NCBI RefSeq assembly: GCF_002115755.1
Contig: NZ_JFKA01000001.1
Span: 372,001-436,000, forward strand
DNA from: Thalassospira mesophila
Lineage (GTDB): Bacteria; Pseudomonadota; Alphaproteobacteria; Rhodospirillales; Thalassospiraceae
Length of the DNA: 64,000 nt
Direction of reading: 5' to 3'
Shown here: positions 43,471 through 51,668 of the stretch, piece after piece
Layout of the letters: each line of letters begins with the position of its first letter
Numbering within the stretch: the stretch's first letter is position 1
Made by a program: the position numbers and the translations under genes
Notes under the pieces: generated by a model
Told to the model about the DNA's origin: nothing
Databases searched by the model: none
What the model saw: only the letters and a program-made list of their open reading frames with translations

Positions 43471-43531
43471 AGAATGGGTCTTATTAAAGGAAACATGCTC
43501 TAATGGCCGGACGGGTTTTCATTTCTGGCAT

Positions 43532-43562
43532 GAAAAAAGCGGCCCCCAAAGAAGGCCGCTTT
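43532..43562 (-). terminator. Rho-independent terminator of sodB
   Basis: On the minus strand AAAGCGGCC (43562-43554) pairs with GGCCGCTTT (43544-43536), followed by TTTCA. It lies 33 bp past the sodB stop and 30 bp beyond the MITE-like element. Confidence 0.9.
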
Positions 43563-43594
43563 CATTCTTAACCGGTTATATCGCTTGGTTTGCC

Positions 43595-44194
43595 TTAGGC
43601 GAAACGCTCGGCGACATATTCCCAGTTTACCAGATTGTCGAGGAATGCCTTGAGGTAATCCGGGCGCTTGTTGCGGTAATCGATGTAATAGGAATGCTCC
43701 CACACATCGCAACCGAGCAGCACTTTATGGCCGGTTACCAGCGGGTTTTCGGCATTCGGGCTGTTGGTGGTGGTCAGCTTGCCAGAATCTTTATCCTGCA
43801 CGAGCCAGGCCCAGCCGGAACCGAACTGGCCAACGCCAGCGGCGGTGAAGTCTTCCTTGAATTTTTCGATCGAGCCGAAATCTTCAATGATTTTCTTTTC
43901 GAGTTCACCAGGGATGTTGCCACCGCCATTCGGCTTCATCATTTTCCAGAATTCGATATGGTTCCAATGCTGGCCAACCTGGTTAAACAGCTTGCCTTTG
44001 GATTTGTCGGCATAGGTTGCCAAAACCAGTTCTTCGAGCGACTTGCCTTCAAGGCCCGAACCTTCCAGCAGTTTGTTGCCGGTTTGGACATAGGCATTGT
44101 GGTGCTTGTCATGGTGGAATTCGAGCGTTTCAGCCGACATATACGGTGCAAGCGCGTCATAGGCATAGGGGAGTGCCGGGAGTTCAAGAGCCAT
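43595..44194 (-). CDS. sodB: Iron superoxide dismutase
   Basis: The 199-residue enzyme converts superoxide to O2 and H2O2. Metal ligands are His27, His79 (in QHWNHIEFW), Asp163 and His167 (in DVWEHSYYIDY), in the Fe/Mn SOD arrangement. FGSGWAWLV and the Gln in VGQFGSG suggest the iron form, but metal choice is not certain from sequence. No signal peptide, so cytoplasmic. GAGGT precedes the ATG. It is a single-gene unit with its own terminator. Confidence 0.95.
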   Translation of the reverse strand: MALELPALPYAYDALAPYMSAETLEFHHDKHHNAYVQTGNKLLEGSGLEGKSLEELVLATYADKSKGKLFNQVGQHWNHIEFWKMMKPNGGGNIPGELEKKIIEDFGSIEKFKEDFTAAGVGQFGSGWAWLVQDKDSGKLTTTNSPNAENPLVTGHKVLLGCDVWEHSYYIDYRNKRPDYLKAFLDNLVNWEYVAERFA

Positions 44195-44647
44195 GATACA
44201 GTACCTCGAAGTTCATTATCGTTACACGGTGCGGATCGCACAAAGCTTCCGCAACATATCCCCATTTGGCGTTTGTGTGAAAGTTAAATTGCCGTGCAAC
44301 CTGTTGTTACGCGGTAATTTTGCTTCCAGCCTGCTTAAACAGGGTGCGAAAATTGATCTGTCCGTTCTATCTAGGACAGCGGACTGTTTTCGCAATGGGC
44401 AACATCGTCATGCGATGCAACCTCTTTGCGTAAAACACTATGGAACAACAAACGTTCCAGAAAAAATGTTATTTGGTGAATTTTGGTCGATGGATGGCGC
44501 AAAACCCTGTTGTGCAAACCGTGGTTCGTAATAGAGCCTGGCGTGAAATTCAGCCCGACGACCCTGTGGCAGGGCGTGCGCCGCCAAAGGTTTGCAAAGC
44601 CCGATGTCACGATAAAGACCGCCCGAACGAGGCGGTTGCAGAATTGG
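44195..44647. other. Intergenic region upstream of sodB, no gene seen
   Basis: This 453-bp stretch should hold the sodB promoter. I see only a weak hairpin, CTGTCC (44358-44363) with GGACAG (44374-44379), and the terminator-like stem of the next gene. No open reading frame here has convincing coding character. Confidence 0.4.
44613..44637 (-). terminator. Weak terminator-like hairpin after the small secreted protein gene
   Basis: ACCGCC (minus strand, 44636-44631) pairs with GGCGGT (44623-44618) across TCGTTCG, followed by CTTTATC. It lies about 10 bp past the stop of the 101-residue gene. The U-tract is short. Confidence 0.5.
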
Positions 44648-44953
44648 TTATTCCTTGTACAGGCTGACCATATTTTGAATGTCGGTGCCTTGACGGATCA
44701 TGACACCATATTCGCCTTTTTGCAGGCTGCTGATATTAAGCTGGCACGGGAAGCTGCCACAGGTTTTGTTTAAGGCCATGCTGCCATCGGGATAGGTCAA
44801 AACGACCTCACCTTGCGGCGCATCGGACTGGACGGTGACCGTATCTGTTACGGCTTTGGGGGCAACCTTGATCGCAGCCAAGGCAGCTGTCGTCACTGAC
44901 AAAAGACCGATCAGGGCGAGAACCACCGGTTTGCTGCGGAAAGACTTCGACAT
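44648..44953 (-). CDS. Small secreted protein of unknown function, 101 residues
   Basis: I do not recognise the family. A signal peptide of about 27 residues (VVLALIGLLSVTTAALA) is followed by a small beta-rich domain of about 75 residues. Two cysteines close together (KTCGSFPC) may form a disulfide. PQGEVVLTYPDGSMALN resembles small periplasmic domains with a single beta sandwich. ATG 44953 is preceded by GAGGAG, a strong site; the in-frame extension upstream to 45139 lacks one and is not hydrophobic. It probably acts in the periplasm. Confidence 0.75.
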   Translation of the reverse strand: MSKSFRSKPVVLALIGLLSVTTAALAAIKVAPKAVTDTVTVQSDAPQGEVVLTYPDGSMALNKTCGSFPCQLNISSLQKGEYGVMIRQGTDIQNMVSLYKE

Positions 44954-45405
44954 GGACGTCTCCTCGCAAAATGTCTGGTGCGATAAATCGGCAATGCAAG
45001 CAACAGTCTGGCATGTTCCGGTTCGATATATGCCGGGGCAGGCTTTGGTGTTCCTGACGGTGCCTTTGGGCCGGTATCGGCCCTTTTTTATCGTCGTTAA
45101 TTGCGAATATGTCAGGCAATCAAGGGCTATTCGGGGCACGAATGAGGCAATTCGATGCCATATTTTCAGGTGAAAACAGCATATGGGCCGCGAAAATGCC
45201 CGATAACCGCTTGTTTGCGAGGATTTTTGCCGGGATGTTTCGATTTTACGGGTTTTTGCCTTATTTTCGGCCTTATAGGGCCAATTTTGCGAATTAACGG
45301 CGTTGTATCAAAGCCAATAATGCTCGTGAAAATAGAGACGCGGGGGTCGTTATTTTAAGCCAGAAGCTTTTTAATCCATATTCAGACAGGCGCCGGGGCT
45401 GGCGT
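44954..45405. other. AT-rich intergenic stretch, no gene seen
   Basis: About 450 bp with many T-runs around 45080-45300. It contains the promoter of the small secreted protein, but I can name no precise site. Confidence 0.35.
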
Positions 45406-45444
45406 AAACACGGGGCGACAGGCGAGGCCTTTGGCCCCGTGTTT
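45406..45444 (-). terminator. Hairpin terminating thiM-thiE
   Basis: Eleven perfect pairs, AAACACGGGGC (45406-45416) with GCCCCGTGTTT (45434-45444). On the minus strand it is 22 bp past the thiE stop and ends in TTT; the short tail makes the efficiency uncertain. Confidence 0.6.
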
Positions 45445-45465
45445 GTGGAAATGGCCGCTTGCAGG

Positions 45466-46104
45466 TTAGGAGGCAGAAGAAGCCGCCAAAATGGCATCGG
45501 CGAGGGTGCGGCTGGCAGTTTCGGGGGCCGGTTGGCCGCAAATAGCGGAAACCACGGCCATGCCCTGCGCCCCTGTCGCCATCACGGCGTTGGCATGCTT
45601 CGTTTTTAGCCCGCCAATGGCGACGGCGGGAAGCGGGCTTAGCCCGACAAGGTGCTTTAACCCGTCAAGCCCGATGGCGGGTTTGTGGCCGGGTTTGGTT
45701 GCGGTGGCAAAAACCGGGCCGATGCCGATATAATCAACGAGGGCCGGGTCAACAGCCTGCATCGCAGATTCCGATTCCACCGACAGACCCAGGATTTTAT
45801 CGTCGCCCAACTGTTGGCGGGCGCGGGCAACCGGCATGTCATCTTGCCCGATGTGCAAGCCGTGTGCCTTGATGGCAAGGGCCACCTCGATATTGTCATT
45901 CACAATCAGCGGCACGTTGCTGCCTGCCATGGCGGCCATCAGGGCGTGACCGATTTTGATCATGTCGTCGGTGTGCGCATTTTTGTCGCGCAGTTGCACC
46001 ATTGTCGCCCCGCCCCGAATGGCCGCAACGGTGGTTTCGATTACGGAATGATCCCGGCACAGATCACGGTCCAGCACCAGATAAAGCGATAGATCGAAGG
46101 TCAT
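45466..46104 (-). CDS. thiE: Thiamine-phosphate synthase
   Basis: ThiE joins the pyrimidine and thiazole halves to make thiamine phosphate. The 212-residue TIM barrel shows MVQLRDKNA, LHIGQDDMPVARARQQLG, and YIGIGPVFATATKPG with the GPVF/T loop that binds phosphate. The start overlaps the thiM stop by four bases (ATGA). It is the second gene of the TPP-controlled unit. Confidence 0.92.
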   Translation of the reverse strand: MTFDLSLYLVLDRDLCRDHSVIETTVAAIRGGATMVQLRDKNAHTDDMIKIGHALMAAMAGSNVPLIVNDNIEVALAIKAHGLHIGQDDMPVARARQQLGDDKILGLSVESESAMQAVDPALVDYIGIGPVFATATKPGHKPAIGLDGLKHLVGLSPLPAVAIGGLKTKHANAVMATGAQGMAVVSAICGQPAPETASRTLADAILAASSAS

Positions 46105-46913
46105 GACAGAATTTCAATTCGGGCATTGGTGTTGAGGGTTTCGGGGCTGAGAGCATAAAGCGCATCGATGAAATGCATCATGAAGGTTCCCGGCCCGTTT
46201 GCATTTGGCGCAGCATGGGAACCGGCAGCCGCAAAGCTGGCAAGGGCGGCAATCGTCGCCTCAAACGGGGCATCGGGTGCGATGGCAACAAAGGCACCGA
46301 CCAGTGCAGTCAGCGAACAGCCCATCGCGGTAATTTTGGGCATCAATGGCGATCCGCCGGCAATTCGGACGCTGCGTGTACCATCGGTGACGAAATCAAC
46401 CGCGCCGGTGACGGCGACCACCGCATTTTGGGTTTGGGCAAGGCTGCACGCGGCGTCTTCGGCCAGTTCAACCGGGTCGCCACTATCCACCCCCTGACCG
46501 GCACTTTGCCCGCCCGCAAGGGCAATGATTTCCGAGGCATTGCCGCGAATGATGGTGGGGCGAAGTTTTAGCAAATCAGCCGTGGTGTCGCGGCGAAAGG
46601 CGGTGGCAAAATGGGCCACCGGGTCCAGCACCCAGGGCTTTTGCGCCTGATTGGCACTTTGCGCCGCGGCTTTCATGCCATCGACCCATTCGGATGACAG
46701 GGTGCCGATATTAACCGTTAACGCCCCGGCAAGGGCGGCAAATTCGCCTGATTCTTCGGGTGCATGGACCATCGCGGGTGATGCCCCGGCCGCCAGCAAG
46801 GTATTGGCGGCAAAATTCATTGCGACATAATTGGTAATGCACTGCACCAGTGGCGATGTTTCGCGCAGGCGGGCAAGAAGGTTGGCCGGGGAAAGGCTGG
46901 CATCGGTGGTCAT
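46101..46913 (-). CDS. thiM: Hydroxyethylthiazole kinase
   Basis: ThiM phosphorylates the thiazole alcohol, salvaging it for ThiE. The 270-residue protein has the family N-terminus PLVQCITNYVAMNFAANTLLAAGASPAM, the catalytic MGCSLTALVGAFVA loop, and WVLDPVAHFATAFR. ATG 46913 follows GGAG; an upstream in-frame start at 46994 would overlap the riboswitch. The riboswitch begins about 80 bp upstream, so ligand binding can control translation or transcription of both genes. Confidence 0.93.
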   Translation of the reverse strand: MTTDASLSPANLLARLRETSPLVQCITNYVAMNFAANTLLAAGASPAMVHAPEESGEFAALAGALTVNIGTLSSEWVDGMKAAAQSANQAQKPWVLDPVAHFATAFRRDTTADLLKLRPTIIRGNASEIIALAGGQSAGQGVDSGDPVELAEDAACSLAQTQNAVVAVTGAVDFVTDGTRSVRIAGGSPLMPKITAMGCSLTALVGAFVAIAPDAPFEATIAALASFAAAGSHAAPNANGPGTFMMHFIDALYALSPETLNTNARIEILS

Positions 46914-46993
46914 GTTAAGGCTCCAATACAAGTATGTTTGGAAACCCAGTTCGAAGCCGGAATGATGGAGAAACGCCGAAAAAGCAGCGTTCA

Positions 46994-47096
46994 CACCCTC
47001 CCTACGCCAGTATGAACTGGATCAGGTTCAACGGGTCACTGCGCTGCGGATATGGTCCGTGCGGCAGTTTCTCAGCCCCCTGTCGAGGCTCCCCTT
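46994..47096 (-). ncRNA. TPP riboswitch (THI element)
   Basis: On the minus strand the core parts occur in order: GGGGAGCC, GGGGGCTGAGA (CTGAGA at 47075-47070), then GAACCTGATC (47029-47020), then GCGTAGGGAGGG. These are the pyrimidine-sensing CUGAGA loop and the pyrophosphate-side ACCUGAUC and GCGUAGGGA. The switch lies directly before thiM. A variable P3 stem spans about 47038-47066. High TPP should shut off thiM-thiE. Confidence 0.96.
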
Positions 47097-47170
47097 GGTG
47101 AAATTGCAAGATGGGTGTTGGGGCGCGATGTGTCAATTGGCTGTTTTCGGGCGGGGAATGTCGGCGACCA

Positions 47171-47208
47171 AAAAATAACGGCGGGGCGCGTTTTACGTTG
47201 CCCCGCCG
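47171..47208 (-). terminator. Rho-independent terminator of tex
   Basis: On the minus strand CGGCGGGGC (47208-47200) pairs with GCCCCGCCG (47187-47179), followed by TTATTTTTTGG. It lies about 45 bp beyond the tex stop and just upstream of the riboswitch. Confidence 0.88.
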
Positions 47209-47251
47209 CCAAGCTTTTAATCTTGCACCTGTTGCCCATGGGCATGTCAGC

Positions 47252-49651
47252 CTATTTACGGCGTTCCATCGCGGCTTTCAGGGCGGCGGCCATAGCATTG
47301 CCACCGGCATCGCCCGCCGACATGTTGGCGCGGGAATTGCCACCCCCACGGTTGGCATCGCGGTTATTGCCGCCGCCATTGCCTGCCGGGCGGCGTTGCG
47401 CGCCCCGGTCATTGCCATTGCGCGCGCTGGCTGGTTGGCTGCGCTGTTCGCGGCGGGTTTCTGCCCCTTCGTAATCGGGGTCCGATTTCATTGACAGGCC
47501 AATGCGTTTGCGCGGCGCATCAACTTCCATCACGGTCACCGATACGATTTGCCCGGCCTTCACCACTTCACGCGGGTCGGCGACAAATTTGTCGGCCAGT
47601 TGTGAAATATGAACCAGCCCGTCCTGATGCACGCCAACATCCACGAACGCGCCAAAATTGGTGACGTTGGTGACCGTGCCTTCCAGCTTCATGCCGACTT
47701 TCAAATCTTTGATCTCATTGACACCTTCAATGAATTTCGCCGTTTTGAATTCCGGGCGCGGGTCGCGGCCCGGTTTGTCCAGCTCGGCCAGAATATCGCG
47801 GATGGTGGGCACGCCAAAAACGTCATCGGCGAATTTTTCGGGGTGCAATGTTTTCAAAAATGGCGAGTCGCCAATCAGGCTGGCAAGGTCGCGGCTGCTT
47901 TCACGGCTGATTTTTTCGACAATCGGGTAAGCTTCGGGGTGAACCGCCGAGGCATCAAGCGGGTTTTTACCGCCCAGAATACGTAAAAAACCGGCGCATT
48001 GTTCAAAGGCTTTTGGCCCCAGCCGTTCAACCTTGCGCAAATCGGCGCGCGAGCGAAAGGCCCCGTTGACATCGCGGTAGGTGACGATATTGCGCGCCAA
48101 CCCTTCGCTAAGCCCGGCAACGCGGGTAAGAAGCGGGATAGAGGCAGTGTTAAGGTCAACGCCTACGCCGTTGACGCAATCCTCGACCACGGCATTAAGC
48201 GAGCGGGCCAGTTTTGCATCTGACACATCATGCTGATATTGGCCGACACCAATTGATTTGGGATCGATTTTCACCAGCTCGGCCAGCGGGTCTTGCAAGC
48301 GGCGCGCAATCGAGGCTGCGCCGCGCAGCGACACATCGAGATCGGGAAACTCTTCGGCGGCAAATTGCGATGCCGAATAAACCGATGCGCCCGATTCACT
48401 GACAATAACCTTGGTGGCCTTGATCTGCGGAAAGGCGTTAAGCAACATGCCAGCGAGCTGGTCTGTCTCGCGCGAAAACGTGCCATTGCCAATCGCAATC
48501 AGCTCGATTTTGTGTTTGGCGGCCAATGCGGCCAAGGTGTTGATCGACCCTTGGACATCGTTACGTGGCTGGAACGGATAAACCGTGGCGGTATCGACCA
48601 GCTTGCCGGTGGCATCGACCACAGCAACCTTAACGCCGGTACGAACCCCCGGGTCCAGCCCCATGGTGGCTTTTTGTCCGGCCGGGGCGGCAAGCAGCAG
48701 GTCTTTCAAATTGTCGGCGAATACTTTGATGGCGTCTTCTTCGGCGCTGTCGCGCAAATTGCCAAACAAATCAAGCTCGATCGACAGCGACAGTTTGACA
48801 CGCCAGGTAAAGCGCACGGTATCGGACAGCCATTTATCGGCCGGGCGGCCCTGGTTGCGAATACCGACATGGGCGGCAATAACAGTTTCGCCCCGGCCCG
48901 GTTCACCGCGCGGGCGGTCTTCGTCTTCGGCGCCCAGGGTCAGTTTAATTTGCAAAATGCCTTCGTTGCGACCCCGGAACAGGGCCAGCGCACGGTGCGA
49001 CGGGCAGGTTTTGATCTTTTCCGAGTGGCTGAAATAATCGGAAAATTTCGCGCCTTCGGCTTCCTTGCCTTCAATGACGCTGGCGGTAATTTCGCCGTCA
49101 TCCCACAAAAGCTGGCGCAGGCGGGCAACCAGATCGGCGTCTTCGGCAAAGCGTTCCATCAAAATCTGGCGCGCGCCATCAAGGGCGGCTTTGCTATCTT
49201 CGATGCCTTTTTCAGCATCGATAAATTTGGCGGCTTCGGTTTCGGGGTCAAGCTGCGGGTTTTGATACAACCCGTCTGCCAGCGGCTCCAGCCCGGCTTC
49301 GCGTGCGATCTGGGCCTTGGTGCGGCGCTTTTTCTTATAGGGCAAATACAAATCTTCAAGGCGGGTCTTGGTATCGGCGGCCATAAGGGCCTTTTCAAGC
49401 TCCGGCGTCAGTTTTTCCTGTTCGCGGATGCTGTCAATCACCGATGACCGGCGTTCTTCCAATTCGGTCAGGTACCGCAGGCGTTCATCCAGATTGCGAA
49501 GCTGGGTGTCGTCCAGCCCTCCGGTCTTTTCCTTGCGGTAACGGGCGATGAAGGGCACGGTGGAGCCTTCATTTATAAGCGCAATGGTGGCAAGGACCTG
49601 TTCGGGACGGACAGAGAGTTCTTCGGCGATACGCTGGGGGATTGAACGCAT
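47252..49651 (-). CDS. tex: Tex family RNA-binding S1 protein
   Basis: The 799-residue protein has all Tex domains: an N-terminal helix-turn-helix-like region ([36 protein letters not shown]), a YqgF-like nuclease fold around 330-450 ([17 protein letters not shown]), a helix-hairpin-helix region ([24 protein letters not shown]), and an S1 domain near residues 645-720. A basic Gly/Asn/Arg-rich tail of about 75 residues follows. Tex binds RNA and affects transcription and toxin expression in several bacteria. AAGGAG precedes the ATG. Confidence 0.95.
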   Translation of the reverse strand: MRSIPQRIAEELSVRPEQVLATIALINEGSTVPFIARYRKEKTGGLDDTQLRNLDERLRYLTELEERRSSVIDSIREQEKLTPELEKALMAADTKTRLEDLYLPYKKKRRTKAQIAREAGLEPLADGLYQNPQLDPETEAAKFIDAEKGIEDSKAALDGARQILMERFAEDADLVARLRQLLWDDGEITASVIEGKEAEGAKFSDYFSHSEKIKTCPSHRALALFRGRNEGILQIKLTLGAEDEDRPRGEPGRGETVIAAHVGIRNQGRPADKWLSDTVRFTWRVKLSLSIELDLFGNLRDSAEEDAIKVFADNLKDLLLAAPAGQKATMGLDPGVRTGVKVAVVDATGKLVDTATVYPFQPRNDVQGSINTLAALAAKHKIELIAIGNGTFSRETDQLAGMLLNAFPQIKATKVIVSESGASVYSASQFAAEEFPDLDVSLRGAASIARRLQDPLAELVKIDPKSIGVGQYQHDVSDAKLARSLNAVVEDCVNGVGVDLNTASIPLLTRVAGLSEGLARNIVTYRDVNGAFRSRADLRKVERLGPKAFEQCAGFLRILGGKNPLDASAVHPEAYPIVEKISRESSRDLASLIGDSPFLKTLHPEKFADDVFGVPTIRDILAELDKPGRDPRPEFKTAKFIEGVNEIKDLKVGMKLEGTVTNVTNFGAFVDVGVHQDGLVHISQLADKFVADPREVVKAGQIVSVTVMEVDAPRKRIGLSMKSDPDYEGAETRREQRSQPASARNGNDRGAQRRPAGNGGGNNRDANRGGGNSRANMSAGDAGGNAMAAALKAAMERRK

Positions 49652-49835
49652 GGTTTCTCCTTGGTTTTGCTCGTCCGCTTGAAATAGCGGCTTTCACCCC
49701 CGGTGGAAAGAGCCAGTTTGCGGCAATCACAAGGCAGCCATCAGAAGCCGGGGCTTGTCGTTGGCGGTCTGCGGCGCTATCTGTTGGGCAGTATTGAAAA
49801 ACCGCCGCCCCGCGCGGCTTTGATCGGAGGCTCCC

Positions 49836-50129
49836 ATGGCCGGAAAATTCCGCGAAACGGTTATCCATCGCTCGACAGGTTCCGTCCCCAATGCGGCATC
49901 GCCTGCAACCAAGGATGACGAAAAGGCAGCAGATAGCACCGTTGCGGGTGCCAGTGACGCGCCCGATATGGCGGCAGATGCACCGGTTTTGTCGCAAGAT
50001 GCGATTAATGCCCTCGCCGAAGCCAAAGCCTTTCGCGAAGCCGCCCAGCGCGAAATTGGCGGCCCCAAAGGCCCCGAACCCACCCGTTTCGGCGATTGGG
50101 AACATAAAGGGCGCTGTATTGATTTTTAA
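49836..50129 (+). CDS. DUF1674/SDHAF4-like succinate dehydrogenase assembly factor
   Basis: The 97-residue protein has the family signature at its C-terminus: GGPKGPEPTRFGDWEHKGRCIDF, the PTR(Y/F)GDWE and G(R)C(I/V)DF motif of SDHAF4. SDHAF4 binds flavinated SdhA during complex II assembly. The N-terminal half is Ala/Asp-rich and probably disordered. GGAGG precedes the ATG. It is divergent from tex; no sdh genes are in the window. Confidence 0.88.
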   Translation: MAGKFRETVIHRSTGSVPNAASPATKDDEKAADSTVAGASDAPDMAADAPVLSQDAINALAEAKAFREAAQREIGGPKGPEPTRFGDWEHKGRCIDF

Positions 50130-50185
50130 TGCCTGCATTGGCTGATTTACGCTGATAGCGTTGTGCAGGTGACTTTGGTGGTAAG

Positions 50186-50207
50186 GTTAGCTATATTGTT
50201 AGCTAAC
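50186..50207. promoter_or_regulatory. Palindromic operator of the toxin-antitoxin pair
   Basis: GTTAGCTA at 50186-50193 is repeated at 50198-50205 within the perfect ten-base palindrome GTTAGCTAAC (50198-50207). TATATT between them (50192-50197) could be the -10. It ends 17 bp before the antitoxin start, as expected for an autoregulatory Phd-type site. Confidence 0.6.
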
Positions 50208-50224
50208 TTTGAAGGGGCGTTGCC

Positions 50225-50452
50225 ATGAAACTGGTAAAAATGCACGATGCCAAATCCCAACTTTCTGCCTTGATCCGGGCAGCCGAGAACGGCGAAGACG
50301 TTGTTATTGCCCGGGGAAACGAGCCGGTTGCACGGCTGGTTGCCATTCACAAACATCAGCGGATGCCGGGAATGTTAAAGGGAATGCTTGATATTCCTGC
50401 CGGGGTTTTTGACCCGCTTCCCGATGACGAGCTTTCGGCTTGGGAAAATTAA
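50225..50452 (+). CDS. Phd/YefM-family antitoxin
   Basis: The 75-residue protein shows the N-terminal DNA-binding dimer domain of Phd/YefM: MHDAKSQLSALIRAAENGEDVVIARGNEPVARLVAI. The C-terminal tail of about 25 residues, acidic with Pro and Trp, would wrap the toxin. The stop overlaps the toxin start by one base (TAATG). GAAGGGG is its ribosome binding site. It should repress its own operon at the palindrome just upstream and neutralise the PIN toxin. Confidence 0.92.
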   Translation: MKLVKMHDAKSQLSALIRAAENGEDVVIARGNEPVARLVAIHKHQRMPGMLKGMLDIPAGVFDPLPDDELSAWEN

Positions 50453-50856
50453 TGCAGGTGTTGCTTGATACCCATGCCTTGTTCTGGTGGCTTGTCGACT
50501 CGCCGCAACTACCACAGCAGGCGCGTAAAGTGATTGGCGAGGCCGAGACGGTTTTCATAAGTGCGGCCAGCATGTGGGAAGTGGCAACCAAAGTGCGGCT
50601 TGGCAAATGGCCATCGATGGTACCTTTGTTATCGCACTATGAAAGCTGGATCGGGCAGGCCGGGTTTGAGCCATTATCGATCAGTTTTCAACATGCGCAT
50701 CTGGCGGGCGGACTGGATATTCCCCATCGCGACCCGTTTGACCGGATGCTGATTGCGCAAAGCCGGATTGAGTCCATCCCGTTGATCAGCAACGAGGCAA
50801 TGTTTGACGATTTCGGCGTAACACGCATCTGGAATAAAAGCGGCGATATTCTTTAA
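50452..50856 (+). CDS. vapC: PIN-domain RNase toxin, VapC family
   Basis: The 134-residue PIN domain has acidic active-site residues Asp6 (LLDTHA), Glu43 (MWEVATK), and Asp94 or Asp97 (HRDPFDRMLIAQ). These bind metal for RNA cleavage. The family with the DPFDR motif usually pairs with Phd-like antitoxins, as here. It is translationally coupled to the antitoxin. The start is ATG 50452; an in-frame start 12 bases earlier is inside the antitoxin gene. Confidence 0.93.
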   Translation: MQVLLDTHALFWWLVDSPQLPQQARKVIGEAETVFISAASMWEVATKVRLGKWPSMVPLLSHYESWIGQAGFEPLSISFQHAHLAGGLDIPHRDPFDRMLIAQSRIESIPLISNEAMFDDFGVTRIWNKSGDIL

Positions 50857-50883
50857 CAGAAAAACCGCCGTTTTTTTAGGGTA

Positions 50884-51552
50884 TCAGTTCCCGCGAATGG
50901 CCTTGATATTGGGGGCATACTGGCTGGGGCCGCCTTTGAAGGTGGCGGAGCCTGCGACCAGAACGTCGGCACCTGCTGCAATCACGTCACGCGCGATTTC
51001 GGGGTTTACCCCGCCATCGACTTCAAGGTCGATAGGACGACCGGTTGCGTCGATCATTTTGCGGATGCGTTTGATCTTTTCAAGCTGGCTTGCGATGAAT
51101 TTCTGGCCGCCAAAGCCGGGATTAACCGTCATCACCAGCACCAGATCGACCAGATCCATCACATATTCGATCACGCTTTCCGGGGTTGACGGGTTCAGCG
51201 ACACACCGGCTTTTTTGCCCAGCGATTTGATCAGTTGCAGGCTGCGATGCAGGTGCGGGCCTGCTTCGGCATGAATGGTGATAATATCGGACCCGGCATC
51301 GGCGAAAGCCTGGATATAGGGATCGACCGGGGCAATCATCAGATGTACGTCAAACACCTTGTCGGTGTGCGGGCGCAGCGCCTTGACCACATCGGGGCCG
51401 ATGGTGATGTTGGGTACAAAATGGCCGTCCATTACATCAATATGGATGTAGTCGGCACCTGCGGCGTCAATCGCGGCGACTTCTTCGCCCAGTTTGGCAA
51501 AGTCGGCCGACAGAATGGACGGGGCAATTTTGATGATATTTTGCGTTGTCAT
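50884..51552 (-). CDS. rpe: Ribulose-phosphate 3-epimerase
   Basis: Rpe interconverts ribulose-5-phosphate and xylulose-5-phosphate. The 222-residue TIM barrel has the N-terminal [17 protein letters not shown], metal ligands in [12 protein letters not shown], the second [12 protein letters not shown] loop, and the phosphate-binding DGGVNPE and GSATFKG. ATG 51552 is chosen because it gives the normal N-terminus; the in-frame extension to 51618 lacks support. It is 116 bp downstream of rsmB on the same strand and convergent with vapC. Confidence 0.96.
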   Translation of the reverse strand: MTTQNIIKIAPSILSADFAKLGEEVAAIDAAGADYIHIDVMDGHFVPNITIGPDVVKALRPHTDKVFDVHLMIAPVDPYIQAFADAGSDIITIHAEAGPHLHRSLQLIKSLGKKAGVSLNPSTPESVIEYVMDLVDLVLVMTVNPGFGGQKFIASQLEKIKRIRKMIDATGRPIDLEVDGGVNPEIARDVIAAGADVLVAGSATFKGGPSQYAPNIKAIRGN

Positions 51553-51668
51553 GGCGCAGCACGGTCCTGATCGTAACACAGTGAAAAAAAGCGGGAATTG
51601 GCCGCTGCTATAGCGCAAATTCCCGTCTTTGTCACTTAAACCGGCTCCGATTGGCCCTTTAACAGCAC

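Larger units (their letters stand above)
43238..43500. mobile_element. MITE-like element with 31-bp terminal inverted repeats and TA flanks
   Basis: The sequence at 43236-43268 is mirrored at 43470-43502 with only two mismatches in 33 bases, counting the TA at each end. The ends are TA-GAGCAT and ATGCTC-TA, as left by IS630/Tc1-mariner-type transposition. The 263-bp interior contains no supportable gene but holds two further hairpins side by side: a 13-bp repeat, one mismatch, at 43269-43281 and 43353-43365, and a perfect 21-bp repeat at 43374-43394 and 43450-43470. It has the size and build of a miniature inverted-repeat transposable element. Its family and copy number cannot be read here. 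Confidence 0.8.

Noticed and set aside
43349-44287. A 312-codon plus-strand open frame across the MITE-like element and sodB
   Set aside because: It is antisense to sodB and crosses the inverted repeats and a terminator; the product has no coherent family character.
48293-49447. A 384-codon plus-strand frame
   Set aside because: It is antisense to tex and shows no recognisable domain or ribosome binding site.
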